Under the pieces are notes generated by a model. It was not told where the DNA came from and made no database searches. It was given only the letters and a program-made list of their open reading frames with translations. The translations under genes were made by a program, and so were the position numbers. From Candidatus Aegiribacteria sp. MLS_C (GTDB lineage Bacteria > Fermentibacterota > Fermentibacteria > Fermentibacterales > JCC-6): a stretch of 64,000 nucleotides of DNA. This document shows, piece after piece, positions 8,904 to 18,041 of this stretch. How positions within the stretch are numbered: position 1 is the first letter of the stretch; each line of letters starts with the position of its first letter. The stretch covers positions 1 through 64,000 of the forward strand of contig LQBI01000034.1 of NCBI GenBank assembly GCA_002030045.1, written 5' to 3'.

Positions 8904-11321
8904 ATGGAAAGACTGCTGATAGTTTCGAACCGCCTTCCGGTCAGCGTGGATGTCCGCGGAAGGGAATACAGCCTGAAACCCTCCGTGGGCGGGCTGGCAA
9001 CGGGTCTCAGGTCATTCTACAGGGACTACGACAGCCGCTGGATAGGGTGGCCGGGGATCCCGGAAGAGGTTTCAGGAAAACTGGATGGGCTTAAGAAGAG
9101 CCTCGAGAATGAGGCCTGCGTACCGGTAGAACTGCCGGGCAGTCTTCTCGAGGGTTATTACTACGGATTCTCCAACAGGACCCTGTGGCCCCTCTTCCAC
9201 TACTTCCAGCAGTTCGCGGAGTTCGAGTGGGACCTGTGGGAAGCCTACGTGGAAGCGAACCGGCGTTTCGCGGATGCGGTCCTGGAGACGGTCCGGCCGA
9301 AGGACGGCATATGGGTCCACGACTACCATCTCATGCTGCTTCCCGGAATGCTGAAGGAGGCTCTGCCCGACTCATCCATCGGCTTCTTCCTGCATATTCC
9401 CTTTCCCTCCTTCGAGCTGTTCAGACTGCTCCCATGGAGGGACGAGATAATGGACGGGATACTGGGGGCAGACCTCGTGGGTTTCCATTCCTACGACTAC
9501 GCCAGGCATTTCCTGAGTTCGGTCCTGAGGCTCAGGGGCTATGAAAGGACCCTCAACCACCTGGACGTGATGGGCAGGAAGGTCTGCGTGGACGTATTCC
9601 CCATAGGTATCGACTTCGAGAAGTTCAACTCCGCCCCGGCGGATCCCGAGGTCGTCCGGGAGATGGAGACCCTGGGACTCCGTACAGGCGGCAATAAACT
9701 CATACTGTCCGTTGACAGACTGGACTACACGAAGGGTATCCTTCAGAGGCTGCAGGCGTTCGAGTTTTTCCTGGAAACCAATCCCGAGTACAGGGAACGG
9801 GTCCATCTGGTCCTCCTGGTGGTACCATCCAGGACAGGGGTTCCCCAGTACAGGGAACTCAAGATGGAGCTGGACAGGATGGTGGGAAGCATCAACAGCC
9901 GGTACGGGGACGTCTCCGGAGGGCCGATAGCCTACATCTACAGGGCCCTGCCATTCAATCAGCTGGCAGCCCTCTACGCGAAGGCCGACGTGGCGCTGGT
10001 CACTCCCATACGCGACGGCATGAACCTCGTGGCCAAGGAGTACGTGGCCTGCCAGACCGAAAACCACGGAATGCTCATCCTGAGCGAGATGGCGGGTGCG
10101 GTCATGGAACTTTCCGAAGCCATCATAGTGAATCCCAACAACAGCCCGCAGGTGGCCTCCGCCATGGTCAAAGCCCTTGAGATGGACCCAGGGGAACGGA
10201 AGCGCAGGATGGAGATCATGCAGAACCGGATAGCTCGTTACAGCGTTGTCCGGTGGGCCAGGGACTTCGTCGACGGAATGGAGGACGTAAGGCTCAGGCA
10301 GAAGGAGGCGGCGGGCCTGGACCTTGGAAGTGCTGACCGCGGGAGGCTCCTGGAGGAGTTCGCGAAAGCCGGCTCGAGGCTTCTGCTGGTCAACTGCGAC
10401 AGCGCGCCGGGGCTTTACGGTGCGGCGGCGCAAGAGGGAAAGCCGGACCAGGGGATTACGGGAACGCTGAAGAGGCTGGACGGACTTCCGGGCACAATGC
10501 TGGTGATCATGAGCGGACGGTCCAGGGAGGAGCTGGAGGGCCTTTTCGGGGAGGACCGGTTCAACATGGTGGCGGACGGAGGCTTCTGGCTGAAGGAGCC
10601 CGGAAGCCGCTGGAGGATTATCGCTCCGTTCAACAGCACATGGAAGGACGAGGTGAGATCCCTGCTCGAATACTACGAGGACAGGACGCCGGGGTCCTAC
10701 ATCGAAGAAAAGGACTTCTCGCTGCTCTGGCACTACGACAGGACAGAACCGGACCTGGCCGGCGTGAGGGTCGGAAGCCTGATGCTCTCTCTATACGCTC
10801 ATACGGCGAACATGGACCTGGATGTTCTTGAGGGGAACAGGGTCATAGAGGTCAGGAACTCCGATGTCAGCAAGGGAAGGGCGGCCTTCCACTGGCTGGA
10901 GAAGAGTAGGTGGGACTTCATACTGGCGGTCGGCGTCGAAAGCTGCGACGAGAGCATCTTCAACGCACTGCCGGACAGGTCGTGGACCCTCAGGGTGGGA
11001 CCGGGGCCGACGGAAGCCGGTTTCAGGGTCGGCTCCTATCCGGAGATGATAGCACTCATGTATGAGATGGCGGACACGAAGGGGGGAACGCCGCTCCATC
11101 GACGTGTGGAACAAGATACGGACCAGGAACAGAATACGGACCAGGAACAGAATACGGACCAGGAACAGAATACGGACCAGGAACAGAATACGGACCAGGA
11201 ACAGAATAGGAACAGAATACGGACCAGGAACAGAATACGGACCAGGAACAAGAAACTGACCCGGAACAGAATAAGGAAGAGTAATAGAATAAGGACGGGG
11301 AACAGAATAAGGACGTCTTGA
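8904..11321 (+). CDS. otsA: Trehalose-6-phosphate synthase with degenerate phosphatase domain
   Basis: 805 residues. Residues ~1-465 are a complete GT20 trehalose-6-phosphate synthase (UDP-glucose + glucose-6-P): S-N-R-L-P-V-S, V-G-G-L-A-T-G, H-D-Y-H-L, D-R-L-D-Y-T-K-G and R-D-G-M-N-L-V-A-K-E-Y. Residues ~470-735 align with the OtsB/TPP HAD phosphatase, but catalytic positions are lost: D-x-D-G-T is N497-C-D-S-A, and the late G-D-D-x-x-D-E motif is G-V-E-S-C-D-E, while S-G-R-S and the motif-III Lys survive. The domain is probably non-catalytic, as in plant class I TPS and yeast Tps1. The C-terminus is an 18-bp repeat array (11118-11254) whose register changes the tail from acidic to basic. 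A TreT gene follows 31 bp downstream. Confidence 0.92.
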   Translation: MERLLIVSNRLPVSVDVRGREYSLKPSVGGLATGLRSFYRDYDSRWIGWPGIPEEVSGKLDGLKKSLENEACVPVELPGSLLEGYYYGFSNRTLWPLFHYFQQFAEFEWDLWEAYVEANRRFADAVLETVRPKDGIWVHDYHLMLLPGMLKEALPDSSIGFFLHIPFPSFELFRLLPWRDEIMDGILGADLVGFHSYDYARHFLSSVLRLRGYERTLNHLDVMGRKVCVDVFPIGIDFEKFNSAPADPEVVREMETLGLRTGGNKLILSVDRLDYTKGILQRLQAFEFFLETNPEYRERVHLVLLVVPSRTGVPQYRELKMELDRMVGSINSRYGDVSGGPIAYIYRALPFNQLAALYAKADVALVTPIRDGMNLVAKEYVACQTENHGMLILSEMAGAVMELSEAIIVNPNNSPQVASAMVKALEMDPGERKRRMEIMQNRIARYSVVRWARDFVDGMEDVRLRQKEAAGLDLGSADRGRLLEEFAKAGSRLLLVNCDSAPGLYGAAAQEGKPDQGITGTLKRLDGLPGTMLVIMSGRSREELEGLFGEDRFNMVADGGFWLKEPGSRWRIIAPFNSTWKDEVRSLLEYYEDRTPGSYIEEKDFSLLWHYDRTEPDLAGVRVGSLMLSLYAHTANMDLDVLEGNRVIEVRNSDVSKGRAAFHWLEKSRWDFILAVGVESCDESIFNALPDRSWTLRVGPGPTEAGFRVGSYPEMIALMYEMADTKGGTPLHRRVEQDTDQEQNTDQEQNTDQEQNTDQEQNTDQEQNRNRIRTRNRIRTRNKKLTRNRIRKSNRIRTGNRIRTS
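11118..11254 (+). repeat. 18-bp coding minisatellite in the otsA tail
   Basis: The unit ACGGACCAGGAACAGAAT starts at 11118, 11136, 11154, 11172 and 11190. It is followed by an 11-bp partial unit (11208-11218), then two more units at 11219 and 11237. Complete units keep the reading frame (repeated D-Q-E-Q-N-T). The partial unit, 7 bp short, changes it, so downstream codons give a basic N-R-I-R-T-R repeat. In the first frame the tail would end at TAA 11282; in the present frame it ends at 11321. Confidence 0.95.
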
Positions 11322-11352
11322 GAGGAAACCCGGGACCGAAAGGGAAGGAGAC

Positions 11353-12570
11353 ATGCTCAGACTGGAAGACTACCTGCACATAGTAGGGGACGAGGAGATA
11401 GCCAGGATACTGAGGAAGGCGCGGAAACTGTACGGCAGGCACTTCGTCCACATGAACTCCACCTATCACGGTGGAGGGGTGGCGGAAATGCTGACCACGC
11501 TCGTTCCTCTGACCAACGACGCGAACGTGGATGTCGGATGGAGGATACTCCACGGGAACAGCGACTTCTTCGCGATCACCAAGCAGTTCCACAATTCGAT
11601 GCAGGGCGCCGACATCAGGCTTACGGAAGCGAAGAAACAGATTTTCCTGGACACCAACAGGCAATTCTCCATCTTCACCCATATCGATCACGATGCCGTG
11701 GTAATACACGACCCCCAGCCGCTGCCCCTCATCAGGAACTACCAGAAGACGCAGCCATGGATATGGAGATGCCACATCGACATATCCGAACCGAATCGAG
11801 AACTCTGGGATTTCCTCAAGCAGTTCATAATACGGTACGACATGGTGATAATTTCATCGGACGACTACAGGAAGCCCGACCTGCCCGTGGAGCAGAGGGT
11901 CATAGAACCGGCGATCAACCCTCTGAGCGCCAAGAACGAGGAACTGACGGACGAGCATGTGGGCAGCATACTCGGCAACTTCGGAATACCGCTGGACAAG
12001 CCCTTCATCACGCAGATATCCAGATTCGACCCCTGGAAGGATCCCATGGGAGTCGTCGACATGTACCGCAAGGTCAGGGAAAAGGTCGACTGCCGCCTTG
12101 TCATGTGCGGGTCCATGGCCAGCGACGACCCGGAAGGGTACGATGTCTACGAGAAGACCAGGGAGCGGGCGGGGGACCTCATCGATTCCGGGAACGTGAT
12201 ACTCATTACCTACGAGAGCAACATCATGGTGAACGCGATCCAGCGCGCCGCTTCCGTCATCATTCAGAAATCCCTCAGGGAGGGGTTCGGTCTTACCGTC
12301 ACGGAGGGGCTTTGGAAGGAGAAGCCGGTGGTGGCCTCGAGGGTGGGGGGTATCCCGCTGCAGATAGAGGATGGAGAGTCAGGTTTCCTGCTGGAGCCGG
12401 GGGATGTTGAGGGTTTCGCGGACAGGACGGTGGAACTTCTGCAGGACCCGGAGCTTGCCGGGAGTATGGGAGTAAAAGGCAGGGAGCGCGTGAGGAAGAG
12501 GTTCCTGATAACACGGCTCCTCAGCGACTACCTGGACCTCATAACCGACGTCCTGGAAGCCCGCGGCTGA
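11353..12570 (+). CDS. treT: Trehalose synthase TreT (glycosyltransferase 4)
   Basis: 405 residues from ATG 11353, with AAGGAG 8 nt upstream. TreT joins NDP-glucose and free glucose directly to trehalose (reversible). Supporting features: N-terminal F-V-H-M-N-S-T-Y-H-G-G-G-V-A-E-M-L, typical of TreT and trehalose phosphorylase-like GT4 enzymes; W-R-C-H-I-D-I-S; and the GT-B donor site I-S-R-F-D-P-W-K-D-P and S-L-R-E-G-F-G-L-T-V-T-E-G. Length is as usual for the family. It follows the otsA gene closely, so the operon holds a phosphate-dependent and a phosphate-independent route to trehalose. The second does not need a TPP, which fits the degenerate phosphatase domain upstream. Confidence 0.88.
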   Translation: MLRLEDYLHIVGDEEIARILRKARKLYGRHFVHMNSTYHGGGVAEMLTTLVPLTNDANVDVGWRILHGNSDFFAITKQFHNSMQGADIRLTEAKKQIFLDTNRQFSIFTHIDHDAVVIHDPQPLPLIRNYQKTQPWIWRCHIDISEPNRELWDFLKQFIIRYDMVIISSDDYRKPDLPVEQRVIEPAINPLSAKNEELTDEHVGSILGNFGIPLDKPFITQISRFDPWKDPMGVVDMYRKVREKVDCRLVMCGSMASDDPEGYDVYEKTRERAGDLIDSGNVILITYESNIMVNAIQRAASVIIQKSLREGFGLTVTEGLWKEKPVVASRVGGIPLQIEDGESGFLLEPGDVEGFADRTVELLQDPELAGSMGVKGRERVRKRFLITRLLSDYLDLITDVLEARG

Positions 12571-12628
12571 GCCCCCGGCCGTGTGTCCACGTTAGCGATC
12601 CCGGTGCAGGGTAACTCAGGAACGATCT

Positions 12629-13708
12629 TCAGTTCGGGAATTCAGAAAGGATCATCGAGCAGACAAGCTCGTTCTCCCGGCTATGGACCAGAACCCGGTC
12701 AGCGCTTACGGAGAGACCGGAAGGGCTGCCTTCCATATCGAGTACTTTCTCGGCAAGGAGGGTTCCGTCGGCGCCGTGAAGACAGGTGAAGGCGGTCCCG
12801 TCTAAGGTTCCTGCTGTGACCATACCTTCGGGGGCCATATCGGCGCATCTCACTTCATGACCTTCCGGCAGCACCGCAGTCATGGAGTCCTGAACTCCAT
12901 GGCCCTCCGCGTAAAGGATTGATGTTACCGAGTTCCCCTCGGGCCGAAGAAGGATCCAGACACTGTCATCCACCGGACGAATGCCAAAGGGTTCGCCGCC
13001 GGCGTCTATCTCGACAGGCTCGCCGAGGGTGCCCTCCGGTGACAGGGGAAGCAGGGCGAAGTGTCCGTAGCAGGGGTCCGTCAGGGCAAGGAAGCCACCG
13101 TCCGGAAGCTCTGCGGCCGAGAGAACGAACCCCTCGATGGAGCCGGCCGGGGTCATCCACTGGAGATCCCCCGAAGAACCCAGCTTGAGCACGTATCCTC
13201 CGGGCAGCATGGTACCGGGACAGCCGGTCAGGAGGAACCCGCCGTCGGAACAGGCCGTCAGGCCTGTACATATCCAGTTGTCACTGTCATCCAGGCCCAG
13301 GACGAAGGTCCAGACGGTGTCACCCTCCATATCGATCCTTGCCACGGCCACGTCCGTGTCGATGCCGGTGGCTCTCGGTTCTGAGTGAAGGGCCACGGCG
13401 AAACCGTCATCCAGCGGTACCAGGAATCCCCCCGACTCGAAGGAGCGGGAGTTCCCTCCCTTCTCCAGGATAGCGGTACTCCATAGGGTCCTGCCCTCCT
13501 CGTCAAGAAGGATGACGATCGGGTCCTCGAAAGGTCCCGCCAGGCATACTGCGCTGTTCCCATCGACCAGCGTAACAGCGCCGGCGATGCCAAGGAGCGA
13601 ATCAGCCCCGGGATCGAAGGAGGCTTTCCATTCAGAAGCGAGGGAACAGGAACAGATCATCAGAGGGATCAAGTTCTTCAAGAACAGAAAAGAGCCGCTC
13701 CGATGCAT
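12629..13708 (-). CDS. Secreted beta-propeller-like protein
   Basis: 359 residues from ATG 13708. The N-terminal hydrophobic segment ends I-C-S-C-S-L-A-S, giving a Sec or lipoprotein signal. The rest repeats a ~45-residue pattern of Asp/Gly turns with D-G-G-F-L-L or D-G-G-F-L-A (for example A-C-S-D-G-G-F-L-L-T-G and E-L-P-D-G-G-F-L-A-L), the blade-like pattern of delta-60/PQQ-like repeat proteins common in FCB-group bacteria. It follows the HEAT-repeat gene by 14 bp on the same strand and is probably co-transcribed. No enzymatic motif was seen. Confidence 0.6.
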   Translation of the reverse strand: MHRSGSFLFLKNLIPLMICSCSLASEWKASFDPGADSLLGIAGAVTLVDGNSAVCLAGPFEDPIVILLDEEGRTLWSTAILEKGGNSRSFESGGFLVPLDDGFAVALHSEPRATGIDTDVAVARIDMEGDTVWTFVLGLDDSDNWICTGLTACSDGGFLLTGCPGTMLPGGYVLKLGSSGDLQWMTPAGSIEGFVLSAAELPDGGFLALTDPCYGHFALLPLSPEGTLGEPVEIDAGGEPFGIRPVDDSVWILLRPEGNSVTSILYAEGHGVQDSMTAVLPEGHEVRCADMAPEGMVTAGTLDGTAFTCLHGADGTLLAEKVLDMEGSPSGLSVSADRVLVHSRENELVCSMILSEFPN

Positions 13709-13722
13709 GGTTCTCTTCGGGG

Positions 13723-16515
13723 TCAGTCCCCGATGCCGTAGTCGGGGCCCAGTATCGTTATCTCGTCCTCGCCGGTTGAACGCACGCTCTCTCCGGACCG
13801 CCTGGTCTTCCTGCGTCCGCTGCCGGGCATGGACACCGCGTCTCCTCCCGCTATCACGCTGTCACCGAGCTGCAGCGCCTCGATGGTCTCCCTGAGCAGA
13901 GATACCAGTTCCCGGTCGATCTTGCTCTTCTTGAGGAAGCCTCCCTCGACCTCGTCCCGGAGGTTCTCCAGGAGGGGAAGCATCCCGCGGTTCCCGTAGC
14001 GCCTCATTATTCGGAAGGAGCCTGCGATCAGCTCGGGGTTCTCGAAGAGTATACCGGTAGGGCCCTTCTGAAGGCACTGGGAGATGAAATCGATGACCTG
14101 TCCATGCTTGCCGAGTATGCTGAAGGACTCCATGATGCCGGTCCTGATACCCGGGTTCTTCCTGAACGCCTCTATGATCCGCGGAATGAAGGCGGGATTG
14201 TTCGAGGCCTGCTTGGTCAGGATGTCAAGGGCGATCCCTGATACCTCCACCGACCTGTCCAGTACGAGATGCAGCGACAGGCTCTCTGCGGTAGTCTGGG
14301 AGACCCTGGCCAGGGCGAGCAGGCATTCTCTCCGGACCCTCGGGTCAGGTACCCTGCACAGATCGGCGAGGACGGACTCGCTCTCCGCTGCGCCGATCTC
14401 CCTGAGGACCTGTATCATGTTCCGGGCTATGTACCAGTCACGTTCGGGAAGCGAGAACGAGGAATCGTTCATATGGGGTTCGAAGGCCACCGTCACCTCC
14501 CTGAGCCTCTTGTGCAGTGACTCGAGCCCCCTCTTTCCCATTCGCAGGAGCATCTGGAAAGCCTTCGACCGAAGCCTCCTGTTGTCCTCGTTGAATACGC
14601 TCACAAGCTGTGAGACGAGATTGTCCGGAGGGGCGATCATGGCAAGTCTCTGGGCCTCCCTGGATACTGATTCGTCCTCGGAGAGCAGCCTCTGGACTAT
14701 GGCATCGGCTGATTCGATGGTATCCATCTTCCTGTGTGCCTCTACCAGGGACCTCTTTCTGGCAGCTTCAAGCTCGGTCCTTGGGAACCTTGTTCCTTCA
14801 ACGTTCTGAAGGACCTTCCCCGCCGTGAGTGCGATGGACATCATGCCCCTGGCCAGGAGAGATTCCATCAGGGATGCCGTCAGTACCACCGCCCTGTAAT
14901 AGACGTCGGGATCCTGCTCCCTCTTGAGCATCATGGAAACACTCTCGATCACCTGAATGGTGGAATTCTCCTTGCCGCGCTCAACTGCCAGCAGGACCAT
15001 CTCCCTGAGCTTGCCCAGACAGTCGTGCCGTACGTCAGGGTCGGGGGACATGAGATTGGCCAGAAGACCGTCGATGATCCTCCTGACGGCCTTCCAGGCC
15101 ATGCTCCTCTGTATCGCCGGGTTGGACAGGATCCCTCTCTCGAGAAGGGTGGGGTCCAGGGCGGTAACGAACCTGGCGATCATTCCCCTCTGCTCCTCGC
15201 GATCGCTCCTCGCCGCAGCAAGTACCGATTTGAGTGCATCGCCTATCTTCTGTCCCGGAAGCGAGTCGATGCTGTCGCCGCGTTCCAGACGGTCGATCAA
15301 CTCTGCGAAGATGGCGTCCTCTATGCTGACCTCTCCACGGTCGAGGTTCGACTGCTCCTTCCCGTCCTCGGACACGAGCTGGTAATGGAACCTGTTGACG
15401 GCCAGCGTATTCAACCCGCGGGCCTCAAGCAGCCGGGCCATGCCGCCGTGTTCGGATATGTAGACTGCCGGCCTGTTGAATATCCTTGCGAAGGTCTTCA
15501 GCTCCTCCTGGGTGATCCCCGGACTGAACGACAGACTGCTCATCCTCCGCTCCGTGAAAGAGCGGATGAAACTGCTCATGCCGCTGGTCCTCTTTTCCAC
15601 CCGGACGTCGTTCACCATGATGGTGTCGCCCATTACGGAGAGGGTTACCTGGTCCTTTTCACCGCGCAGTTTGGACAGCACGGAGAGGAGAGACTCGCAC
15701 GAGGGATCGATGGAAGGGTGGCCTGCGGGGAACATCTGCATTGCCTTGAGAAGGAGTTCCAGGCGCTTCACCAGGTTCTCGGCGTTCCTCTGGGCCACTG
15801 CCTGGGAGATCGCGCCGGAACCCAGGTGGGATGCCAGATTGCCACCGGATGTGTAACGGGAGAGAGAATCCTTCGTGATGGTGAACTGCCACAGGCCGGG
15901 GGACTTCTCTATGAAATCCAGCTCCGAAAGGATGTCCTTCATGAACTTGCGGATCGAAACCGGGTAGGAGCTGAGCATGATCTGGAACTCAGGCTGGCCG
16001 CTGCCCCGAGCGTTCAGCACGTTGAGAGCCATATCTGCTCCCGTGCACTCGGCGTCGGAATCCGGGTCGAGGAGGTCGTCCTCTATGAGCAGGTAGGCTA
16101 TCTCGATGAGCATCGATATCTTGGCGGCGGCGTACTCGCGTTCCTGTGGTCCAAGCCTTCCGAAGAGCTTCCAGACGTCGTCCAGCCTGGTTTTCAGGAA
16201 GTAATGGTCCAGTCCGGCCCAGTCCCATTCGGGGGAGGACTGCTCCAGGCGCCCGCGGTCCAGCAGCGACAGGAAGGTCAAGCCAGCCTCCAGGCTGCTG
16301 CAGGCATCCTTCACCACAGAGCCCAGGATGGGTCCCATCGCGTCGGGCTCGTATCCTGAGACGAACTTGGCCAGGGCGTCGGTCCTCTTGTCCGGGTCTT
16401 CGTGCGCTGAGACCGTGCCGGTCAGCCTCACAGCCGCAATGGAATCGTCAGTCCTGCTTTTCATTTCACCGTTCCTGTCCCCATAATTACCCCTGAGCAT
16501 ATTCAAAATGGACAT
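13723..16515 (-). CDS. Large HEAT-repeat protein
   Basis: 930 residues from ATG 16515, or 913 from ATG 16464, where AGGAACG precedes the start; neither has a perfect ribosome site. Largely alpha-helical. The ~230-350 region has M-F-P-A-G-H-P-S-I-D-P and the S-F-S-P-G-I-T-Q-E-E-L block that recurs in bacterial HEAT/adaptor proteins linked to signalling. The C-terminal half carries HEAT-like helical pairs (R-R-E-C-L-L-A-L-A-R, S-G-I-A-L-D-I-L). Ends in a short basic, Ser-rich tail. No signal peptide, so probably a cytoplasmic scaffold. Upstream of and probably co-transcribed with the secreted protein at 12629; divergent from the gene at 16628. Confidence 0.7.
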   Translation of the reverse strand: MSILNMLRGNYGDRNGEMKSRTDDSIAAVRLTGTVSAHEDPDKRTDALAKFVSGYEPDAMGPILGSVVKDACSSLEAGLTFLSLLDRGRLEQSSPEWDWAGLDHYFLKTRLDDVWKLFGRLGPQEREYAAAKISMLIEIAYLLIEDDLLDPDSDAECTGADMALNVLNARGSGQPEFQIMLSSYPVSIRKFMKDILSELDFIEKSPGLWQFTITKDSLSRYTSGGNLASHLGSGAISQAVAQRNAENLVKRLELLLKAMQMFPAGHPSIDPSCESLLSVLSKLRGEKDQVTLSVMGDTIMVNDVRVEKRTSGMSSFIRSFTERRMSSLSFSPGITQEELKTFARIFNRPAVYISEHGGMARLLEARGLNTLAVNRFHYQLVSEDGKEQSNLDRGEVSIEDAIFAELIDRLERGDSIDSLPGQKIGDALKSVLAAARSDREEQRGMIARFVTALDPTLLERGILSNPAIQRSMAWKAVRRIIDGLLANLMSPDPDVRHDCLGKLREMVLLAVERGKENSTIQVIESVSMMLKREQDPDVYYRAVVLTASLMESLLARGMMSIALTAGKVLQNVEGTRFPRTELEAARKRSLVEAHRKMDTIESADAIVQRLLSEDESVSREAQRLAMIAPPDNLVSQLVSVFNEDNRRLRSKAFQMLLRMGKRGLESLHKRLREVTVAFEPHMNDSSFSLPERDWYIARNMIQVLREIGAAESESVLADLCRVPDPRVRRECLLALARVSQTTAESLSLHLVLDRSVEVSGIALDILTKQASNNPAFIPRIIEAFRKNPGIRTGIMESFSILGKHGQVIDFISQCLQKGPTGILFENPELIAGSFRIMRRYGNRGMLPLLENLRDEVEGGFLKKSKIDRELVSLLRETIEALQLGDSVIAGGDAVSMPGSGRRKTRRSGESVRSTGEDEITILGPDYGIGD

Positions 16516-16627
16516 TGCTCGTCAAATCCTGATAAAACCGCGTTGCTCCGGACCGACCGGAATAGGGAGTATTGACCCCGTGTACGGCCGGAATAGATTC
16601 TACCTCAACGGGGACGGAGGCGACGAC

Positions 16628-17137
16628 TTGCCGGAAGATCCAGAACTTGTGGTGCTGGCCTTCATCCTTGCCACCTTCATCCCGGCCGTAGCGGTTGCGT
16701 TCTTCATGCAGCGCAGGAGGGTGGGCAGTAAGGAAACCTCGGTCATTGTCCGGGATGGGTCCGAATGGGGGCTGGGCTTCGTCGCCCGAAGGGGCAGGAG
16801 ATACGGGCTATGTCTCTTCTACGATGTGCGGTACCCGGGGTCCGAGGACGACTACGGGCTCACAGCGGAATACGTATGTACCGCTGGTGGCGTGGAGCTG
16901 GTGAGTGAAAGGGCTCACGCCGGAGACCTGGCCCCTCAGGAGGATTCGAAACCCATAAGGACTTTCTACCGCTGCAGCCATTCGGCGGTCTTCGGCAACT
17001 GCAGGAGCAGGGCCACTGTGATACTCTGCACTGCCGGGCCATTCCGGTCTGACATGGAAGTCCACTGTTCGGGTGAGCTGAACTGCGCCGAAGGCACCGT
17101 TCTCGAAGCCGCCGAGATCTATTTCTCCAGACGGTGA
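16628..17137 (+). CDS. Small single-pass membrane protein, unknown
   Basis: 169 residues from TTG 16628, which has GGAGG about 8 nt upstream and puts a transmembrane segment (A-F-I-L-A-T-F-I-P-A-V-A-V-A-F-F-M) next to the N-terminus, followed by a basic R-R-R stop-transfer. Upstream codons in the same frame (from 16508) overlap the divergent gene and have no ribosome site. The outer part holds several cysteines (C-T-A, Y-R-C-S, G-N-C-R, L-C-T, H-C-S, N-C-A) that could form disulfides or bind metal. No family recognised. Confidence 0.5.
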   Translation: MPEDPELVVLAFILATFIPAVAVAFFMQRRRVGSKETSVIVRDGSEWGLGFVARRGRRYGLCLFYDVRYPGSEDDYGLTAEYVCTAGGVELVSERAHAGDLAPQEDSKPIRTFYRCSHSAVFGNCRSRATVILCTAGPFRSDMEVHCSGELNCAEGTVLEAAEIYFSRR

Positions 17138-17153
17138 ATCATTCGGAGAAGGA

Positions 17154-18041
17154 TCACAGGAACTCGCGGAGCTTCTTCCATATTCCCAGGACAGCCATGG
17201 AAGCCGGGGATGCCGGATCGTACTCCAGGACGGTCTTCCCCCGGCACATGGCCATTGTCACCCTGTCGTCGTAGGGGATCCGCCCCAGGACCGGGATGCC
17301 TTCATTCCTGCAGGATTCCTCGATCTCCTCGGTCCGGGAGACGTTGATGTCGCTCCTGTTGATACATACCGAAGATTGTATGCCGAAGTGCACCAGTGTC
17401 TGGAGTATCCTGTGAAGATCGTGTATCGCCGAGACTCCGGGTTCCGTCACGATAAGGGCAAGGTCCGCCCCTGCGCACGCGGCTATGACGGGACATCCTA
17501 TTCCGGGAGGACCGTCCACCAGCACCAGCCCGCAGTCATGGGAACCGCACAGTCCCGCTGCAGCTTTCTTGAGTTCGGACACGAGCTTTCCGGAGTTCTC
17601 CTCGCCGGCGAACATCTCCGCGTGGAACAGGGGCCCGCAGTGGGAATCTGACAGGTACCAGGTCCCGGCAACCGTCCTCTCCGCAGAGATGGCATTGACC
17701 GGGCACTGGTAGTAGCAGGACTTGCATCCCTCGCAGCTGACCGGGTCCACGCTGTACGCGTCAGGGTCCCCGTCCGGATGCACGACGGCCCCGAACCTGC
17801 ATACCTCCATGCATCTGCCGCAGCTGATACACGCTTCACGATCTATTGAGGCCTTGAACCCTCCGGTGAACTGATAGGTATCTCTCCGCCGGGGATTCAG
17901 GAGCAGCTCCAGGTTGGCGGCGTCTACGTCCGCGTCGGCCAGGACGAGGGTCATCTCCTTCGAGGCCAGTCCGGCAATACAGGCGGTGACGCTGGTCTTT
18001 CCCGTCCCTCCCTTGCCGCTGAGGACCACCAGCTGCTTCAT
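17154..18041 (-). CDS. MinD/Mrp-type ATPase with 4Fe-4S ferredoxin domain (A)
   Basis: 295 residues. N-terminal P-loop S-G-K-G-G-T-G-K-T-S with the deviant-Walker Lys. Inserted at ~60-115 is a two-cluster ferredoxin module, C-I-S-C-G-R-C-M-E-V-C and C-E-G-C-K-S-C-Y-Y-Q-C-P. Then V-D-G-P-P-G-I-G-C-P and V-T-E-P-G-V-S-A-I-H-D. This architecture (NifH-like, P-loop ferredoxin) occurs as tandem pairs beside NifX/NafY proteins in anaerobes; the partners are thought to load or carry Fe-S or metal cofactors, but the exact substrate is not known. Last gene of the operon; its ATG overlaps the stop of copy B by 4 bp. Confidence 0.85.
   Translation of the reverse strand: MKQLVVLSGKGGTGKTSVTACIAGLASKEMTLVLADADVDAANLELLLNPRRRDTYQFTGGFKASIDREACISCGRCMEVCRFGAVVHPDGDPDAYSVDPVSCEGCKSCYYQCPVNAISAERTVAGTWYLSDSHCGPLFHAEMFAGEENSGKLVSELKKAAAGLCGSHDCGLVLVDGPPGIGCPVIAACAGADLALIVTEPGVSAIHDLHRILQTLVHFGIQSSVCINRSDINVSRTEEIEESCRNEGIPVLGRIPYDDRVTMAMCRGKTVLEYDPASPASMAVLGIWKKLREFL

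Noticed and set aside
9372-10733. 453-codon minus-strand open frame inside otsA
   Set aside because: Lies fully antisense to the strongly conserved trehalose-6-phosphate synthase; composition is that of a mirror frame.
14734-16359. 541-codon plus-strand open frame opposite the HEAT-repeat gene
   Set aside because: It is antisense to a long protein with clear helical repeats, has His/Gln/Gly-rich composition typical of mirrored GC-rich codons, and no ribosome site or family signature.
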